From Komagataella phaffii GS115 (Eukaryota; Ascomycota; Pichiomycetes; Pichiales; Pichiaceae): a stretch of DNA of 64,000 nucleotides. Location of the stretch: assembly GCF_000027005.1 (NCBI RefSeq), contig NC_012964.1, positions 2,232,001 through 2,296,000 of the forward strand, read 5' to 3'. Positions within the stretch are counted from its first letter, which is position 1. Each line of letters opens with the position of its first letter. The notes below the pieces were generated by a model, which saw only the letters and a program-made list of their open reading frames with translations, was not told the DNA's origin and ran no database searches. The translations under genes were made by a program, and so were the position numbers. Positions 18,975 to 29,440 of the stretch are shown one piece after another.

Positions 18975-21219
18975 CTACAACTTCACACACCCCATCGCGT
19001 TCTCCTTAATGTAGTCCACCCCCATCTCGAGGTATTCACCCCGAGTTAAATATGACGTTTGGGCACCCTGACTTGATGACCATTTAGCCATTCCTTTCCA
19101 AGCATCATTGAAGGGGTCCGAGACTCTGCGTATAACAACATTTCTCTCCACGGGTAAGAAGCTCTGAAATTCTCTGCGCAATCTCTCTTCAAAGTTTTCA
19201 AAATAGGAAAGTCCTCCTGAAATAAAAACGTTTTGCAGTAACTCTTGCTGCTGATCTCCCGAAAATCCAGTCATACTGGGCAGTCTACGTAGTACTGTAT
19301 CTTCACAAAGCTCAGCAACACCTGCCTGGTCAACACCTGCAATAGAAGGTTGGAATAACACTTCCGGAACTCTAATCCGTTCCACATTCAAATGAATTTG
19401 ATGTGCCTGATGCTGTTCTTCGGGATCATATGGTCTTGGACCACGTAAGAATCTGTGTACTATACTACTTCTCCAGTCATATTGACGCTTATAGGTGTCT
19501 TCAATTGTAAATGTTGGATCGAACTCCAAAAGAGCTTCCTCTATTTCCAAGAGTTCTTGCTCTTCTTCTTCCTCAGCTTCTTCATCGTCACCGGCTGAAA
19601 TTGCCCTGTAAATTGCCCAATCATCATCATTAGCACCAAATGTATCGTTAGGGTCATTATCAATGGTCACAGCACCTCCACGCCTTTTTCGGTTGCTATC
19701 ACCTTTACCGTTGTTGTCTGCTGCTAGCGATGCTATCTTCTTCATCCTTTGCTGGGCAGTACGAGACTTTCTGTTTGAAAGTTCTTCTTTCCGCTTCTTT
19801 CTTTCTTTCTTGGATTGTAAAATAGCTGTCAGACGATCTCTACGGGCTTTGATCCATCCGTTTAAATCAGTCTCTCTCCATTTTTTTGTCCTCCTCTTGC
19901 TTACGGAGTTCTTCAAGTTTGGCAGCCTCTTTCTCTTGCTTCAATTTCAAACGAGCATCCATATTAGCCTTCAAAAGCTTCTGACGTCTCTTTTCTTTTA
20001 TTTGATCCTCGTCAAGCTGCTCGTCGGGGATATCGATTAGTGGGAAGCTTGGAGGTTCCTCAATTTCTTCTTCCCCTCCGTCACCAGTCAAAGCGTTCTG
20101 TCGTCTCGCTTTTTTAAGACTCTTCTCCAAACCTGATAAATACTTCGTAAAGTCTTCAACGTCTTCAAATCCTTCAGAAACTAAACTATTCAATACATCT
20201 CGCCTTGGACCTGCTTCCAGGTTTGCTCGAAGTGCAGAATAGTATTCGTATTCTTTTTCTTTCTGCAAAAGCTTTTCTTCTCTTTGTTTACGAGCCTGCT
20301 CTTGAAGTCTACGACCGCTCTCTTTTCTCTTTTCCGCCTCTATTTGCAACTCTTCCTCAGTCTTTTGTGGTTTTATAACTTCCACGAAGGAAGCTTCAAT
20401 AACTCGATCTTTCTCTTCTAAGGTTTCTAACGTCAAATAATCTGAGATTTCTTTCTGATAATCAGTAGACACATAACAATGATCTTTCACTAGATACTCG
20501 GCATTTTGAGGGGAAATTTTGCTTGGAAAATAGGGATATTTCAACGATATGTTGCTATTCAACCATTGGGCTGCCGTATTTCCTCCCCAATCTAATCTTC
20601 TGGCGTAAGTTAAAACAGCACTTCCATCGACTATAGGTATAACATTTGTAGACTCATGACCCGTTCCAATAACAAGACCATTTGGAGAATCGGTATTGTA
20701 ATGGTAGGCAAATACCGCATCTACACCGCTAACAACTTTGGGAACATTGTAAGCTTCAAACAAGAGCTGATACATTCCAGCTCTTTGCATGTACGGTGTT
20801 GCAAGAAGTTCATTGATGATAATCGGATTCTCAACTCCATGTGGAGATGACACTCCAATATGAGAAAAACCGTAATCCAATAGTGTTTCCACAGAATCCC
20901 AATTGGTGATTAATTGTCCATCAAATGGAGACTTTACGTTCGACTTGTTGTTGCTTGCCTCCATGTAAACATCATTGCCTGCCAATATAAGCATCTTGTT
21001 CCTCTTTCTGTCACGACTCTTGGATACCACAGTAGGGAAAACGGATGTTGGAGAATCCTTGTTCACCAGCCCTATCCTCATACTAGTTTTTCCAAAGTCT
21101 ATAGCTATTGGAACTCCTGGGGTGTAATCTGAATGAAAAGGCGCCACATGTGAGGAAACCGGAATATCCCTTAGAGGATAGACCTTCTGAGGAGGCAACT
21201 CCTTCTCTGAACCAGGCAT
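18975..21219 (-). CDS. ARP5: Actin-related protein Arp5 (INO80 complex), frame broken by one extra base
   Basis: Two overlapping frames together encode one Arp5. The first (21219 to 19867) has the actin fold start (PIAIDFGKTSMRIGL, GTGHESTNVIPI) and the long Lys/Glu-rich insert typical of Arp5. The second (to 18975) continues with KARRDRL, more insert, then the actin C-terminus (FISGGLSYFENFEERL). The switch is at a run of seven T on the plus strand (19881-19887; A7 in the mRNA). Dropping one A gives a continuous protein of 747 residues, close to S. cerevisiae Arp5 (755). As written, the first frame ends after about 450 residues and loses the C-terminal lobe. Arp5 with Ies6 couples INO80 ATPase to nucleosome sliding. 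Sequencing error is the simplest cause. Confidence 0.88.
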
Positions 21220-21481
21220 TTACGTGATACGGCAGGAAATAGGATGGTGGGAAGCTGAAGATCGAGCGAGGGCACAGGAGCAGATAATAAGGGTGACATT
21301 CTGGAAAGGAAAGCTCGAAGGCCCGCCTAGAAACACTGCGAGGTAAGTGGGATCGAAGCGCATCAAAAAGAAAAAACGGTAGCAGGAGTGGGATTGCCTT
21401 CTTACCGGGCACGTCGCGGCACGCTTAATACAACACATTCTAAGCCGTTAACTGCCCCTTTCACTCCACGCAAAGTTACTC

Positions 21482-23090
21482 ATGACAGACGCTTTACAAG
21501 GTCTTAACCTTGTGACTTTATTGAAAAGGTAAGTCTAACGGACCCTATGAATTACCTAAAATTCAACTAACAATTAGGCTTGATGCTGCTACCACCCGTT
21601 TGGAAGATATTACCATCTTTCAGGAGAGTATCATTCAAAGAGAACAACCATTTCCATCTGAAATTCTGAATAACTCTGAATCCCAATCGGTTCAGCAAGG
21701 AAGCTCTCGACTTGATAGTTCTGCCTCTGACTTTACGGAAACTAAGATCGAAGCAGAGAAACCATCAATTACAGCCTACGAGAAATTATATAATGACCAT
21801 GTGGCCCCATTCTTAGCTTTATCAAAGGAGCTTGATGAAACATTAGGTAAACAGGTCCAGTTTTTTGCCAATGCTTTCCAGGAGCAGTTGAAACTTCTTA
21901 AAGCAGTTGTTAGATCTCGTAAGGTGGAGATAACTGATAGCACTTTTTTGGAAGCTGTCAAGCCAACTAATACTTTGCTCCGAGAAGTATTCGCCATAAA
22001 GGATGACAACCGTCGCTCTGAATTCTTTGATAATCTTAATTCCGTTGCTGAGGGAGCTCCTGTTTTAGGATGGCTGTATGTCAATACTCCGGTATCGTAT
22101 ATTCCAGAATATAAAGATGCAGCTTCCTTCTGGACTAACAAGGTTTTGAAGAAATTTCGTGACACAGACAGTCGCCAAGTAGAATGGGTCAAACAATTTC
22201 TGGGTATTTTTGATGCTTTGAGAGATTATGCTAAAGAGTACCACACAACTGGTGCCTCATGGGATGCTAACGGAACTGAGTTCAAGGAAGCTTTGAAAAG
22301 TTCTGGATCACCCACAAATGCTCCCTTAGCTAGTGCTTCTGCTCCTGTTGCTGGAGGTCCCCCGCCACCCCCTCCACCTCCTCCTGCTGATGTTTTTCAG
22401 ACTGATGATTCGAAAGGGAAGAAACCACAAGGAATGGGAGCCGTGTTTGCTGACTTAAACAAAGGAGAAGCTATTACATCAGGTCTGCGTAAAGTAGACA
22501 AATCAGAAATGGTTCATAAGAATCCTGAACTGCGCCAATCTAATGTTGTTCCAGCTAATAAGGAAAAACCAGGAAAGCCTCAACCTCCAAAGAAACCGTC
22601 TGGTTTGTCTACAAAGAAACCTGCGCGTAAGGAATTGCAAGACAACAAATGGCTGGTCGAAAATTACGATGGTGAACAAGAGATTGTCATTGAAGGAGAG
22701 ATGCAGCAGAGTGTATTCATCAGCAAGTGTGACAACTCGACAATCACAATTCGTGGCAAAGTTGCTGCTGTCTCATTGACTCAATGCTCCAAGGTTGGTC
22801 TAGTAGTAGACTCCTTGGTGTCTGGAATTGATGTTATCAAAAGTCGTGGATTCGGCGTTCAGGTACTAGGGAATGTCCCCACCATCACCATTGACCAATC
22901 TGATAACGGTCAAATATATTTGGGAGCAGAAAGCCTGGGAACCGAGATTTACGCATCATCTACCACATCGTTGAACATAAATGTCCCAGATGAAGACGGA
23001 GATTTCCGAGAGATGGCAGCCCCTGAACAGTTCAAACATACGGTGGCTGGAGGCAATCTACAAACCACAGTTGTAGAGCACGTCGGTTAG
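21482..23090 (+). CDS. SRV2: Adenylate cyclase-associated protein Srv2/CAP, two exons
   Basis: Joining 21482-21528 to 21578-23090 gives 519 residues. The small first exon supplies MTDALQGLNLVTLLKR, the oligomerisation helix that binds adenylate cyclase in yeast. Exon 2 continues with RLEDIT, then the helical folded domain (about 60-230), a polyproline run of nine Pro (PPPPPPPPP), a WH2-like basic region (LRKVDKS, RKELQDNKW), and the C-terminal beta-helix CARP domain. CAP recycles cofilin-bound ADP-actin and links Ras to adenylate cyclase. Length matches S. cerevisiae Srv2 (526). The divergent ARP5 start lies 262 bp upstream. Confidence 0.95.
21529..21577 (+). other. SRV2: SRV2 intron (49 nt)
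   Basis: Donor GTAAGT at 21529, branch site AACTAACA at 21565-21572, acceptor TAG ending 21577. Splicing joins AAAAG to GCTTGAT and restores the conserved LLKRLDAATTRLED reading. Confidence 0.93.
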
Positions 23091-23193
23091 CAAAAGACAC
23101 CAACCCTACCTTGACTCTGGAACTGATCTGTTTATAACATTTAAGTGTATTTACGTATTTACTAAGAGATCAGATCGCGAATGAAAATAGGTT

Positions 23194-23206
23194 TTCCAGA
23201 AACTTC
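23194..23206 (+). promoter_or_regulatory. Heat shock element upstream of YDJ1
   Basis: A perfect three-unit Hsf1 site, TTCnnGAAnnTTC (TTCCAGAAACTTC), lies about 96-108 bp before the YDJ1 ATG. YDJ1 is a known Hsf1 target in S. cerevisiae; activity here is inferred. Confidence 0.75.
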
Positions 23207-23301
23207 TCTCACTGGTACACGACTGTTTTTCTTGAGAAAAAAAAAATTTAGAGGCAAAACTTCCTTACTGGACATACACCTAGAGATATATCAATCGTGA
23301 G

Positions 23302-24510
23302 ATGGTTAGAGAAACAAAGTTATATGACATCTTAGGCGTGTCTCCAGACGCTACCGATGCACAACTTAAAAAAGCATACAGAGTCGGAGCACTGAAGAAT
23401 CATCCTGACAAGAATCCATCTCCAGAGGCAGCTGAAACGTTCAAGGGAATGTCTCACGCATACGAGGTTCTTTCCGATCCTCAAAAGAGAGAAATATATG
23501 ACCAATACGGAGAAGAAGGCTTGAACGGTGGTGGTGCTGGACCAGGTGGCATGGGTGAGGACATCTTTTCACAATTCTTCGGAGGAATGTTCCCAGGAGG
23601 TGGCCAACCTACAGGACCACAGAGAGGTAAAGATATCAAGCACTCCATCTCTTGTACATTAGAGGAACTGTACAAGGGCCGTACAGCTAAGCTTGCTCTC
23701 AATAAGACTGTCCTATGTAAGGAGTGTGACGGTAAGGGTGGTAAGAATGTCAAGAAATGTTCCGCCTGTAACGGTCAAGGTTTGAGATTCGTAACAAGAC
23801 AAATTGGCCCCATGATCCAAAGAGCCCAAGTGAGATGTGATGTTTGTAACGGAGAAGGTGATATAATCAGCGGAGCTGACAGATGTAAGGCATGTTCTGG
23901 TAAAAAGATTACCAACGAACGTAAAATTTTGGAGGTCAACATTGAACGTGGTATGCGTCATGGGCAAAAAGTTGTTTTCAGTGGTGAATCGGACCAGGCG
24001 CCCGATGTTATTCCTGGAGATGTTATCTTTGTTGTTGATGAGAAACCTCACAAAGACTTTTCTCGTAAGGGCGATGACCTTTACTACGAAGCCAAAATTG
24101 ATCTCTTAACTGCCTTGGCTGGAGGAGAGCTTGCTATCAAACACATCAGTGGTGAATATCTTAAGATCACTATCATTCCAGGTGAAGTTATTTCTCCAGG
24201 TTCCGTCAAGGTTATTGTTGGTAAGGGAATGCCTGTACGCAAATCATCCAGCTACGGTAACCTTTATGTCAAGTTTGAAATTGACTTCCCACCTAAAAAC
24301 TTTACAACTGCTGAGAACCTGCAACTATTAGAACAAGTCCTTCCGGCTAGAACTCCAGTTTCTATCCCAGCCGATGCAGAAGTTGATGAGGTGGTCTTAG
24401 CGGATGTTGACCCTACCCAGCAACAACGCCAAGGAGGACGTGGTGGCCAGTCGTATGATTCAGATGATGAAGAGCAAGGTGGCCAAGGTGTCCAATGTGC
24501 TTCTCAGTAA
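23302..24510 (+). CDS. YDJ1: Type I Hsp40 co-chaperone Ydj1
   Basis: A 402-residue DnaJA-type protein. The J domain (residues 6-70) has the HPD triad in NHPDKN; a Gly-rich region follows. The zinc-binding domain has four CxxCxGxG-type repeats ([32 protein letters not shown]), then two beta-sandwich client domains. The last residues CASQ form a CaaX box for farnesylation, which ties Ydj1 to ER and other membranes. It drives Hsp70 Ssa ATPase in folding, translocation and kinase maturation. The heat shock element upstream supports stress induction. Convergent with the MFS gene (81 bp). Confidence 0.96.
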   Translation: MVRETKLYDILGVSPDATDAQLKKAYRVGALKNHPDKNPSPEAAETFKGMSHAYEVLSDPQKREIYDQYGEEGLNGGGAGPGGMGEDIFSQFFGGMFPGGGQPTGPQRGKDIKHSISCTLEELYKGRTAKLALNKTVLCKECDGKGGKNVKKCSACNGQGLRFVTRQIGPMIQRAQVRCDVCNGEGDIISGADRCKACSGKKITNERKILEVNIERGMRHGQKVVFSGESDQAPDVIPGDVIFVVDEKPHKDFSRKGDDLYYEAKIDLLTALAGGELAIKHISGEYLKITIIPGEVISPGSVKVIVGKGMPVRKSSSYGNLYVKFEIDFPPKNFTTAENLQLLEQVLPARTPVSIPADAEVDEVVLADVDPTQQQRQGGRGGQSYDSDDEEQGGQGVQCASQ

Positions 24511-24591
24511 TTGTATTTGATAGTGAACATAATGTAAATCTGATTATCTGCGTTCGTGTCTATGAATTATTTATGGTAGTTTATTTTCTAT

Positions 24592-26004
24592 CTACAGTTT
24601 GTATTTTGTTCCCCTCCTAGCCACATAGAGAACAGGGATCATGGCAACCAATGAGATACCTGCAAAGAAAGTGTAGCAACCACCGATGGTCATTGCTGCA
24701 ATCATCTTGGTTAGCACTCCTACGAATAGGGCGCTCATTAGGCATCTTGTGATGTTCACGCAAGAAGTGGCGGTGGATGACTGTCCTGGGAACATGTCTA
24801 TCAAAAGAGTGGTCGACATAGTCATTGTTCCCAGACATGCCCATGTAAAGAAAAATATTGTGATGATGATGGGGGCTGGATGAGTCCTTTTATCTAAAGT
24901 CCACCCAAATGTTAACTGGGAAGCCACACAGATGAGGGTGTAGACCCAGTAAATTGAGAGCCTTGCCTTGTAAATGGAAAACTCTGACTTCAATTTCTGG
25001 CAACGATAAGATCTGTCAAGGATTTTTCCAGTTGCAAAAGATCCTAAAACACATCCCACTCCTGATGATATGAATACTAATCCGATTTTTAAAGTCGAAT
25101 AATGGTAATGATTCTCAAGCTCAGTAGCAAGAGTAGTTAAACAACAAGTCCAACTTGCAAAAAGAATTGAGCACGGTATCAGCGTTAAGTATACTGGTGG
25201 CGCAATCAAGATCCTAAAGGTGTCCAGCAGATTGTAATGAGGGTGTGGGTCTGTCTGGGCAGAGTCATCCAGTCGTCTCTGGTACGATGGTAGGAGCAAG
25301 ATAGGACAATAATTCCAAAGTCTGCGTGGTTCCTTGGACATGTTTCCAACGATAGAACGATTCGTCTCTGGTAAGAAAGAGAAATCCAGCGTGAATACCA
25401 ACATACCCAGGACTGCTAAGAACCAAAAGACAGCTCTCCATGATTGGAATCCTTCATCGACGGCACCTCCTAAGAGCGGACCAATGGCCTGGCCCATTAA
25501 AAGACAGCCAGACACCATTCCAACGTATGATCCCCTGCTCTCACGGTCAACTAAGTCTCCTACCACTCCTGATGCTATGGAAACTGCTGGTGCAATTGAG
25601 AAAGCCTGGAGGCATCTGAGTACTAGAAGTAACCAAAACTTTCTAGTCAAAGCCAAGGCTATGTTGGCAACTGTGTATAGTAATAAAAGCATCAAAATTA
25701 GAGGCCTTCTACCGATTACATCGGCTATTGGGGATAGTAGAGCCGGTCCTATACCTTGAAAGATAAGATAACAGACAACAGCTAAATTATTGACAGATTC
25801 TGAGATCGGAAAATATTCTCGAACTTGGTTCAAGATCGGGAAATAGATCGGCATCGACACCGAGGAACAGAAACCAGTGAAGGCACATAAGAAACATATT
25901 ATGAGTTTTTCTGGCCTGGTTGATATAGAGTAAACTTGAGAAGTCTCAACGGTTGCCTCCTCTGGCTTGTCCCTCTTCTCCAAATCCAATTTTTCATTTG
26001 TCAT
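24592..26004 (-). CDS. MFS drug:H+ antiporter-like transporter (DHA1, Qdr/Aqr1 group)
   Basis: A 470-residue 12-span transporter. Motif A is visible in the loop after the second span (SPIADVIGRRPLI), and the motif C-like GPLLGGAVDE segment lies in the fifth span region, which marks DHA1 antiporters. A charged N-tail of about 45 residues precedes the first span. Similar S. cerevisiae proteins are Qdr1-3, Aqr1 and Dtr1, plasma-membrane exporters of drugs, short-chain acids or polyamines. The substrate cannot be read from sequence. The open frame starts at a TTG; the first ATG is at 26004. A 9-base CGGAATAAT occurs twice upstream (26069, 26203). Confidence 0.83.
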   Translation of the reverse strand: MTNEKLDLEKRDKPEEATVETSQVYSISTRPEKLIICFLCAFTGFCSSVSMPIYFPILNQVREYFPISESVNNLAVVCYLIFQGIGPALLSPIADVIGRRPLILMLLLLYTVANIALALTRKFWLLLVLRCLQAFSIAPAVSIASGVVGDLVDRESRGSYVGMVSGCLLMGQAIGPLLGGAVDEGFQSWRAVFWFLAVLGMLVFTLDFSFLPETNRSIVGNMSKEPRRLWNYCPILLLPSYQRRLDDSAQTDPHPHYNLLDTFRILIAPPVYLTLIPCSILFASWTCCLTTLATELENHYHYSTLKIGLVFISSGVGCVLGSFATGKILDRSYRCQKLKSEFSIYKARLSIYWVYTLICVASQLTFGWTLDKRTHPAPIIITIFFFTWACLGTMTMSTTLLIDMFPGQSSTATSCVNITRCLMSALFVGVLTKMIAAMTIGGCYTFFAGISLVAMIPVLYVARRGTKYKL

Positions 26005-26243
26005 TAGGGGGTTTAACAAGGGGTGGCAGACGATGAGTAATATATATGCCAAAAAAAAAAAAACGCACCGGAATAATATGCTCCTTCCTGTGTCACCCGT
26101 TATTTTTTCATGCGTAAAGATATTCCAGACATGCGCAATCAGACAGTCTGGCGGGAACGGACGTCGTGCGGCCAGTGAGGCGATTAAGCAAACGGATGAA
26201 TACGGAATAATTATTGTATGAATAGTCGGCTTATTTATCTTAT

Positions 26244-27077
26244 CTACTTCTTGGCGGGTTTAGGAGTGTTCATCATAAATCCCACAGCGTGCTTTTGACT
26301 GGGTGATGCTATGAGTGGCCGAGTGGGCGTTCTGCCGGATTGGGATGCGGTACTTGGACTCGTTGGACGAGATAGCAATGATTCTTCTTGAACAGAACTC
26401 AGCTCCCTACTCGTCTTACTAGGGGTCCTTCTGTCTCTAACGCTCAGGGATTCGTCTGTTTCCTTTCTTCTAGTAGACCTTCGGGGTCTAGCTGCATCGA
26501 ATGGATTGGATATTTGCGATCTCGAACTTGATGGTGACTCTAACAAATCATAAACGGTGTTTGCGCTTCCAGATTGTCGCTTCCTTTCCAATTCGACTTT
26601 ACTGTCTGGAGGTAATGTTTTTCGCTTCTGTGACTCAGTTCGTTCTAAGTCTGGAACACTATAGTTGTGGAAATGAAATTTTGACTCATTTGATGCCGGG
26701 TTCACCCGAAATACAGAAGTTGTTCCTCCAGGTACTGCAGACTCTTTACTCGCACCAACATCCTCATGCAATGGCGCGGATAAACCAAATGAGTCAGAAG
26801 ACTCGTTAGGTACTAGTAATCTGGAAATCATATTCCCAGGTATACCTACTCTGGAAGCCGATTCGATTATATTCAATGTCAGTTCCAAGTTCCTCTGCCT
26901 CAAGGATTCCTGTTTCGTCTTCTCCTGCAAAAGTCGCAACGAAAACGCCTGCGTAATCGTATTGGGCGAATGTGTTCCTTGTAGTCCCAACAGCTTGGCC
27001 AGCAAGTCTGTGTCTGCTTGCTCCTCCCCTCTCGGTTTGGATTCTTCCAACGGCTCTCGATGTGGTTCATTGGGCAT
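26244..27077 (-). CDS. Unrecognised 277-residue, mostly disordered protein
   Basis: I do not recognise the family with confidence. One predicted helical, conserved-looking block lies at residues 40-85 (LLQEKTKQESLRQRNLELTL, then IIESASRVGIPGNMISRLL). A KFHFHNYSVPDL element lies near residue 135. The C-terminal half is Ser/Arg/Pro-rich with many SP/TP sites and basic clusters (RPRRSTRRK), suggesting a nuclear phosphoprotein, and the end reads AVGFMMNTPKPAKK. The helical-block plus short C-terminal motif layout recalls poorly characterised fungal proteins such as S. cerevisiae Bop3, but that is a guess. The ATG at 27077 is the first in frame. Confidence 0.65.
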   Translation of the reverse strand: MPNEPHREPLEESKPRGEEQADTDLLAKLLGLQGTHSPNTITQAFSLRLLQEKTKQESLRQRNLELTLNIIESASRVGIPGNMISRLLVPNESSDSFGLSAPLHEDVGASKESAVPGGTTSVFRVNPASNESKFHFHNYSVPDLERTESQKRKTLPPDSKVELERKRQSGSANTVYDLLESPSSSRSQISNPFDAARPRRSTRRKETDESLSVRDRRTPSKTSRELSSVQEESLLSRPTSPSTASQSGRTPTRPLIASPSQKHAVGFMMNTPKPAKK

Positions 27078-27268
27078 GCTTAATACATCTTTGGAGAAGG
27101 AGATTATTTGATGGAAGGTTAGTTTTTTTGCCGATCGAGAAAAAAAAGTTTCTAGAACCTAATCACGTCAGAAAGGCTAACATAAGAAAAACATGTCTTA
27201 ATACAAATTTATAAAAGGCGATACACCAAGAAAGGGGTATAAACAGAAATAAAGAACTTGCAAATAAT

Positions 27269-28564
27269 TTAATACAACACAAACTTGGCCTTACCGCTGT
27301 TGACAGCAACGGTACAACCGTCGGAACCGTTTCCATTGTATGAACCATTTTCATACTTGCACTCGCCGATAACGACAGAAGAATCATCATAAGCAACAAT
27401 CTTGACATTATAGTTCAAGGAGTCCTTGTTGTTAGGGTTAGGGATTAAAGAAAGGTATGAAATGCCGTTGTCGTAACCGGCACCAAAGTTCAATGGCGCC
27501 CAGTTACCGTAGTCGGTTCCATAGTCTCCCCAGGTACAACCGGTGGTCCAGTCAACACCAGCATCGTTCACGTAGTATTGGGCCGAAGTCTTCATTCCCC
27601 TCCACGTATAGTAAGAGGATTGGTCAACTGTTGTCAGAGGGAGTTCTCCACCCGGACTCACAACAGTTGGTATAACCATGTTTTCAGTTCCTGGATAGTC
27701 GGTTCTACAGATGGCAGCAGTTTTACCAATTTCACTGACAACATAGGCGACATCAATACCCCATTCACATAGATAGTCAGTGTCTTTCTTGGAACGGTAA
27801 AGGTATCCATCAGAATCACAATACAGACCACCAACGGAAACACCATTGTCCGGTTGTTCAGATGGCCATTGTGTCTTCGACATACCTGATTGGCAGGCAT
27901 AAGAGCAGTAGGTGTCTGGTTCACAGATCCCACCAGTAGAGGTATCAGATGGGTGGTATAATCCTGACCATCCTCCGAATCCGAGATGGTCCAAGGCAAC
28001 AACACCGTTACCGGATGGGAACTCGGAACACTTTATAGTACCATCCTGGAATTTGTTTCCAGGACCTGAGTACCAGCTTAGGTCTCCATCGATTCCACCG
28101 GAACTGGATCCTGAACTAGAGCCTGAGCTCGAACTTGAACTGGAACTGGAACTTGGACTTGAACTTGAACTTGATTGAGTCGTTTGCTCAACAGAAGAAG
28201 AGGCTTCTTCGGTAGATGAAGTGAATTGCGCTGAAGTGGACTCTGCAACAGAAGAGGTGGTCACTTGTGCAGAAGTTGTCTCTGGGATTGAAGAAGTGGT
28301 TGCAGGAGCAGAAGAAGTTGCAACTGCGGATGAGCTTGTTGCAGGCGTGGAAACCGTCTCAAGTTCTGCCACAACAGTTGGAGAAATGGTTTCACCTTGG
28401 CCATTGATAGTCACTGTGACATAAACGTAATCGTATGCGACAGCACGTTTGTGTTGGTGACGTTTCTGCACTGTAGTAGTACAATCTTCAGGCTTTGGAG
28501 CTGGTGCTGCAATTGCAAGACCAGCTAGAGTAACAGCGCAGGCTGTAAGAGCGGATATCTTCAT
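27269..28564 (-). CDS. SUN4: SUN-family secreted cell-wall protein (Sun4/Sim1 type)
   Basis: A 431-residue secreted protein. The signal peptide (about residues 1-20, [20 protein letters not shown]) is followed by a Kex2-like KR site ([13 protein letters not shown]), a Ser/Thr/Ala-rich O-glycosylation stretch with a near-pure Ser run (about 130-155), and the SUN domain from about 160 to the end. The domain has the family cysteine pattern starting in CSEFPSGNG and [15 protein letters not shown]. cerevisiae Sun4, Sim1, Nca3 and Uth1 act in septum and wall remodelling; related Candida proteins bind or cut beta-1,3-glucan. The 876-bp upstream region is unusually long. Confidence 0.9.
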   Translation of the reverse strand: MKISALTACAVTLAGLAIAAPAPKPEDCTTTVQKRHQHKRAVAYDYVYVTVTINGQGETISPTVVAELETVSTPATSSSAVATSSAPATTSSIPETTSAQVTTSSVAESTSAQFTSSTEEASSSVEQTTQSSSSSSPSSSSSSSSSSGSSSGSSSGGIDGDLSWYSGPGNKFQDGTIKCSEFPSGNGVVALDHLGFGGWSGLYHPSDTSTGGICEPDTYCSYACQSGMSKTQWPSEQPDNGVSVGGLYCDSDGYLYRSKKDTDYLCEWGIDVAYVVSEIGKTAAICRTDYPGTENMVIPTVVSPGGELPLTTVDQSSYYTWRGMKTSAQYYVNDAGVDWTTGCTWGDYGTDYGNWAPLNFGAGYDNGISYLSLIPNPNNKDSLNYNVKIVAYDDSSVVIGECKYENGSYNGNGSDGCTVAVNSGKAKFVLY

Positions 28565-29440
28565 TGGGATAATAATCTACAAGTTGCTGTGTTAGTTAGT
28601 GGTTTGAGGAAGAAAAATCCACACGGGGTTGTCTTCATATTATTCTTGGTATTTTATCTGTTGATCTCCCTACTGAATCTCAGTTTCCCTGCAAATAGCT
28701 CCTGGGGAAACGCGACCGCGTTCCCAAATCGTCGTGTGTGGATGGAAAAAAATGCACTTCCAAGATCTCTCAGGCCGGTCGCGCCTGGCAACCAGCCATT
28801 GAGTAAACAAACACTAGTGAAGGGGGCTGTTCAATAGGCAACAGAGAATTGGGGCCATGGTGACCACTTCCTCACGATTAATAAAGGAATTTTATTGAGT
28901 GGCAACAAGGGATGTAGGGGACGGCAACCAGAGAAAATCCAAAGCAAAAATGAACAGAGTAATACATACCTTGGTTAAATTGTATCAATAAACAACGAAA
29001 AACGGGTCAAATTTGCTGCTGAAGTTGTTGTATAGTAAAGGAATGACTAGGAAATGGAATATTTCACTGGAATACAACAGGATAAAGGAGTGACAAAGTT
29101 TGGGAGTTTTCGTAAAGCTGAAACAGAACTAAAGAGAAGGAAAAGAAGGAAACAAGATGGGTTAAGAGTGGTTAGATCGTTGTCGTGGAACACCCAATTT
29201 GGGTTCCTTGGCAACTCGTCTAAATCACCGCAAGTGATGCATCACATTTTTATGAAACTAGTGGTGAAATTGCAGAGTGGTTTATACACGACTATTTCTT
29301 TATTGTTGGTTGTTATAGAGAAGTAACAATACAACGCGAGATATGCGGTATGCTCTGATTAGATAAGCAAAACCGTTGCGGGTACTAAAGATGGCTTGGG
29401 TATAGATAGAATACAAAAAAAATAAAAAAAAATAGGCTGC
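28565..29440. other. 876-bp SUN4 upstream region with repeated GGCAAC
   Basis: The gap separates the SUN4 start from the AYR1 stop, so it is SUN4 promoter plus AYR1 terminator. GGCAAC occurs five times on the plus strand (28787, 28837, 28901, 28923, 29210), two of them as GGCAACCAG. A 90-codon ATG frame at 29054-29326 is Lys/Arg-rich and looks fortuitous. A small hairpin lies at 29187-29207. Confidence 0.6.

Noticed and set aside
27912..28178. Frame ending in a Glu-Leu repeat opposite SUN4
   Set aside because: It is the reverse complement of the Ser codon run in SUN4.
29054..29326. 90-codon ATG frame upstream of SUN4
   Set aside because: Lys/Arg-rich, no recognisable domain, and within a promoter; likely chance.
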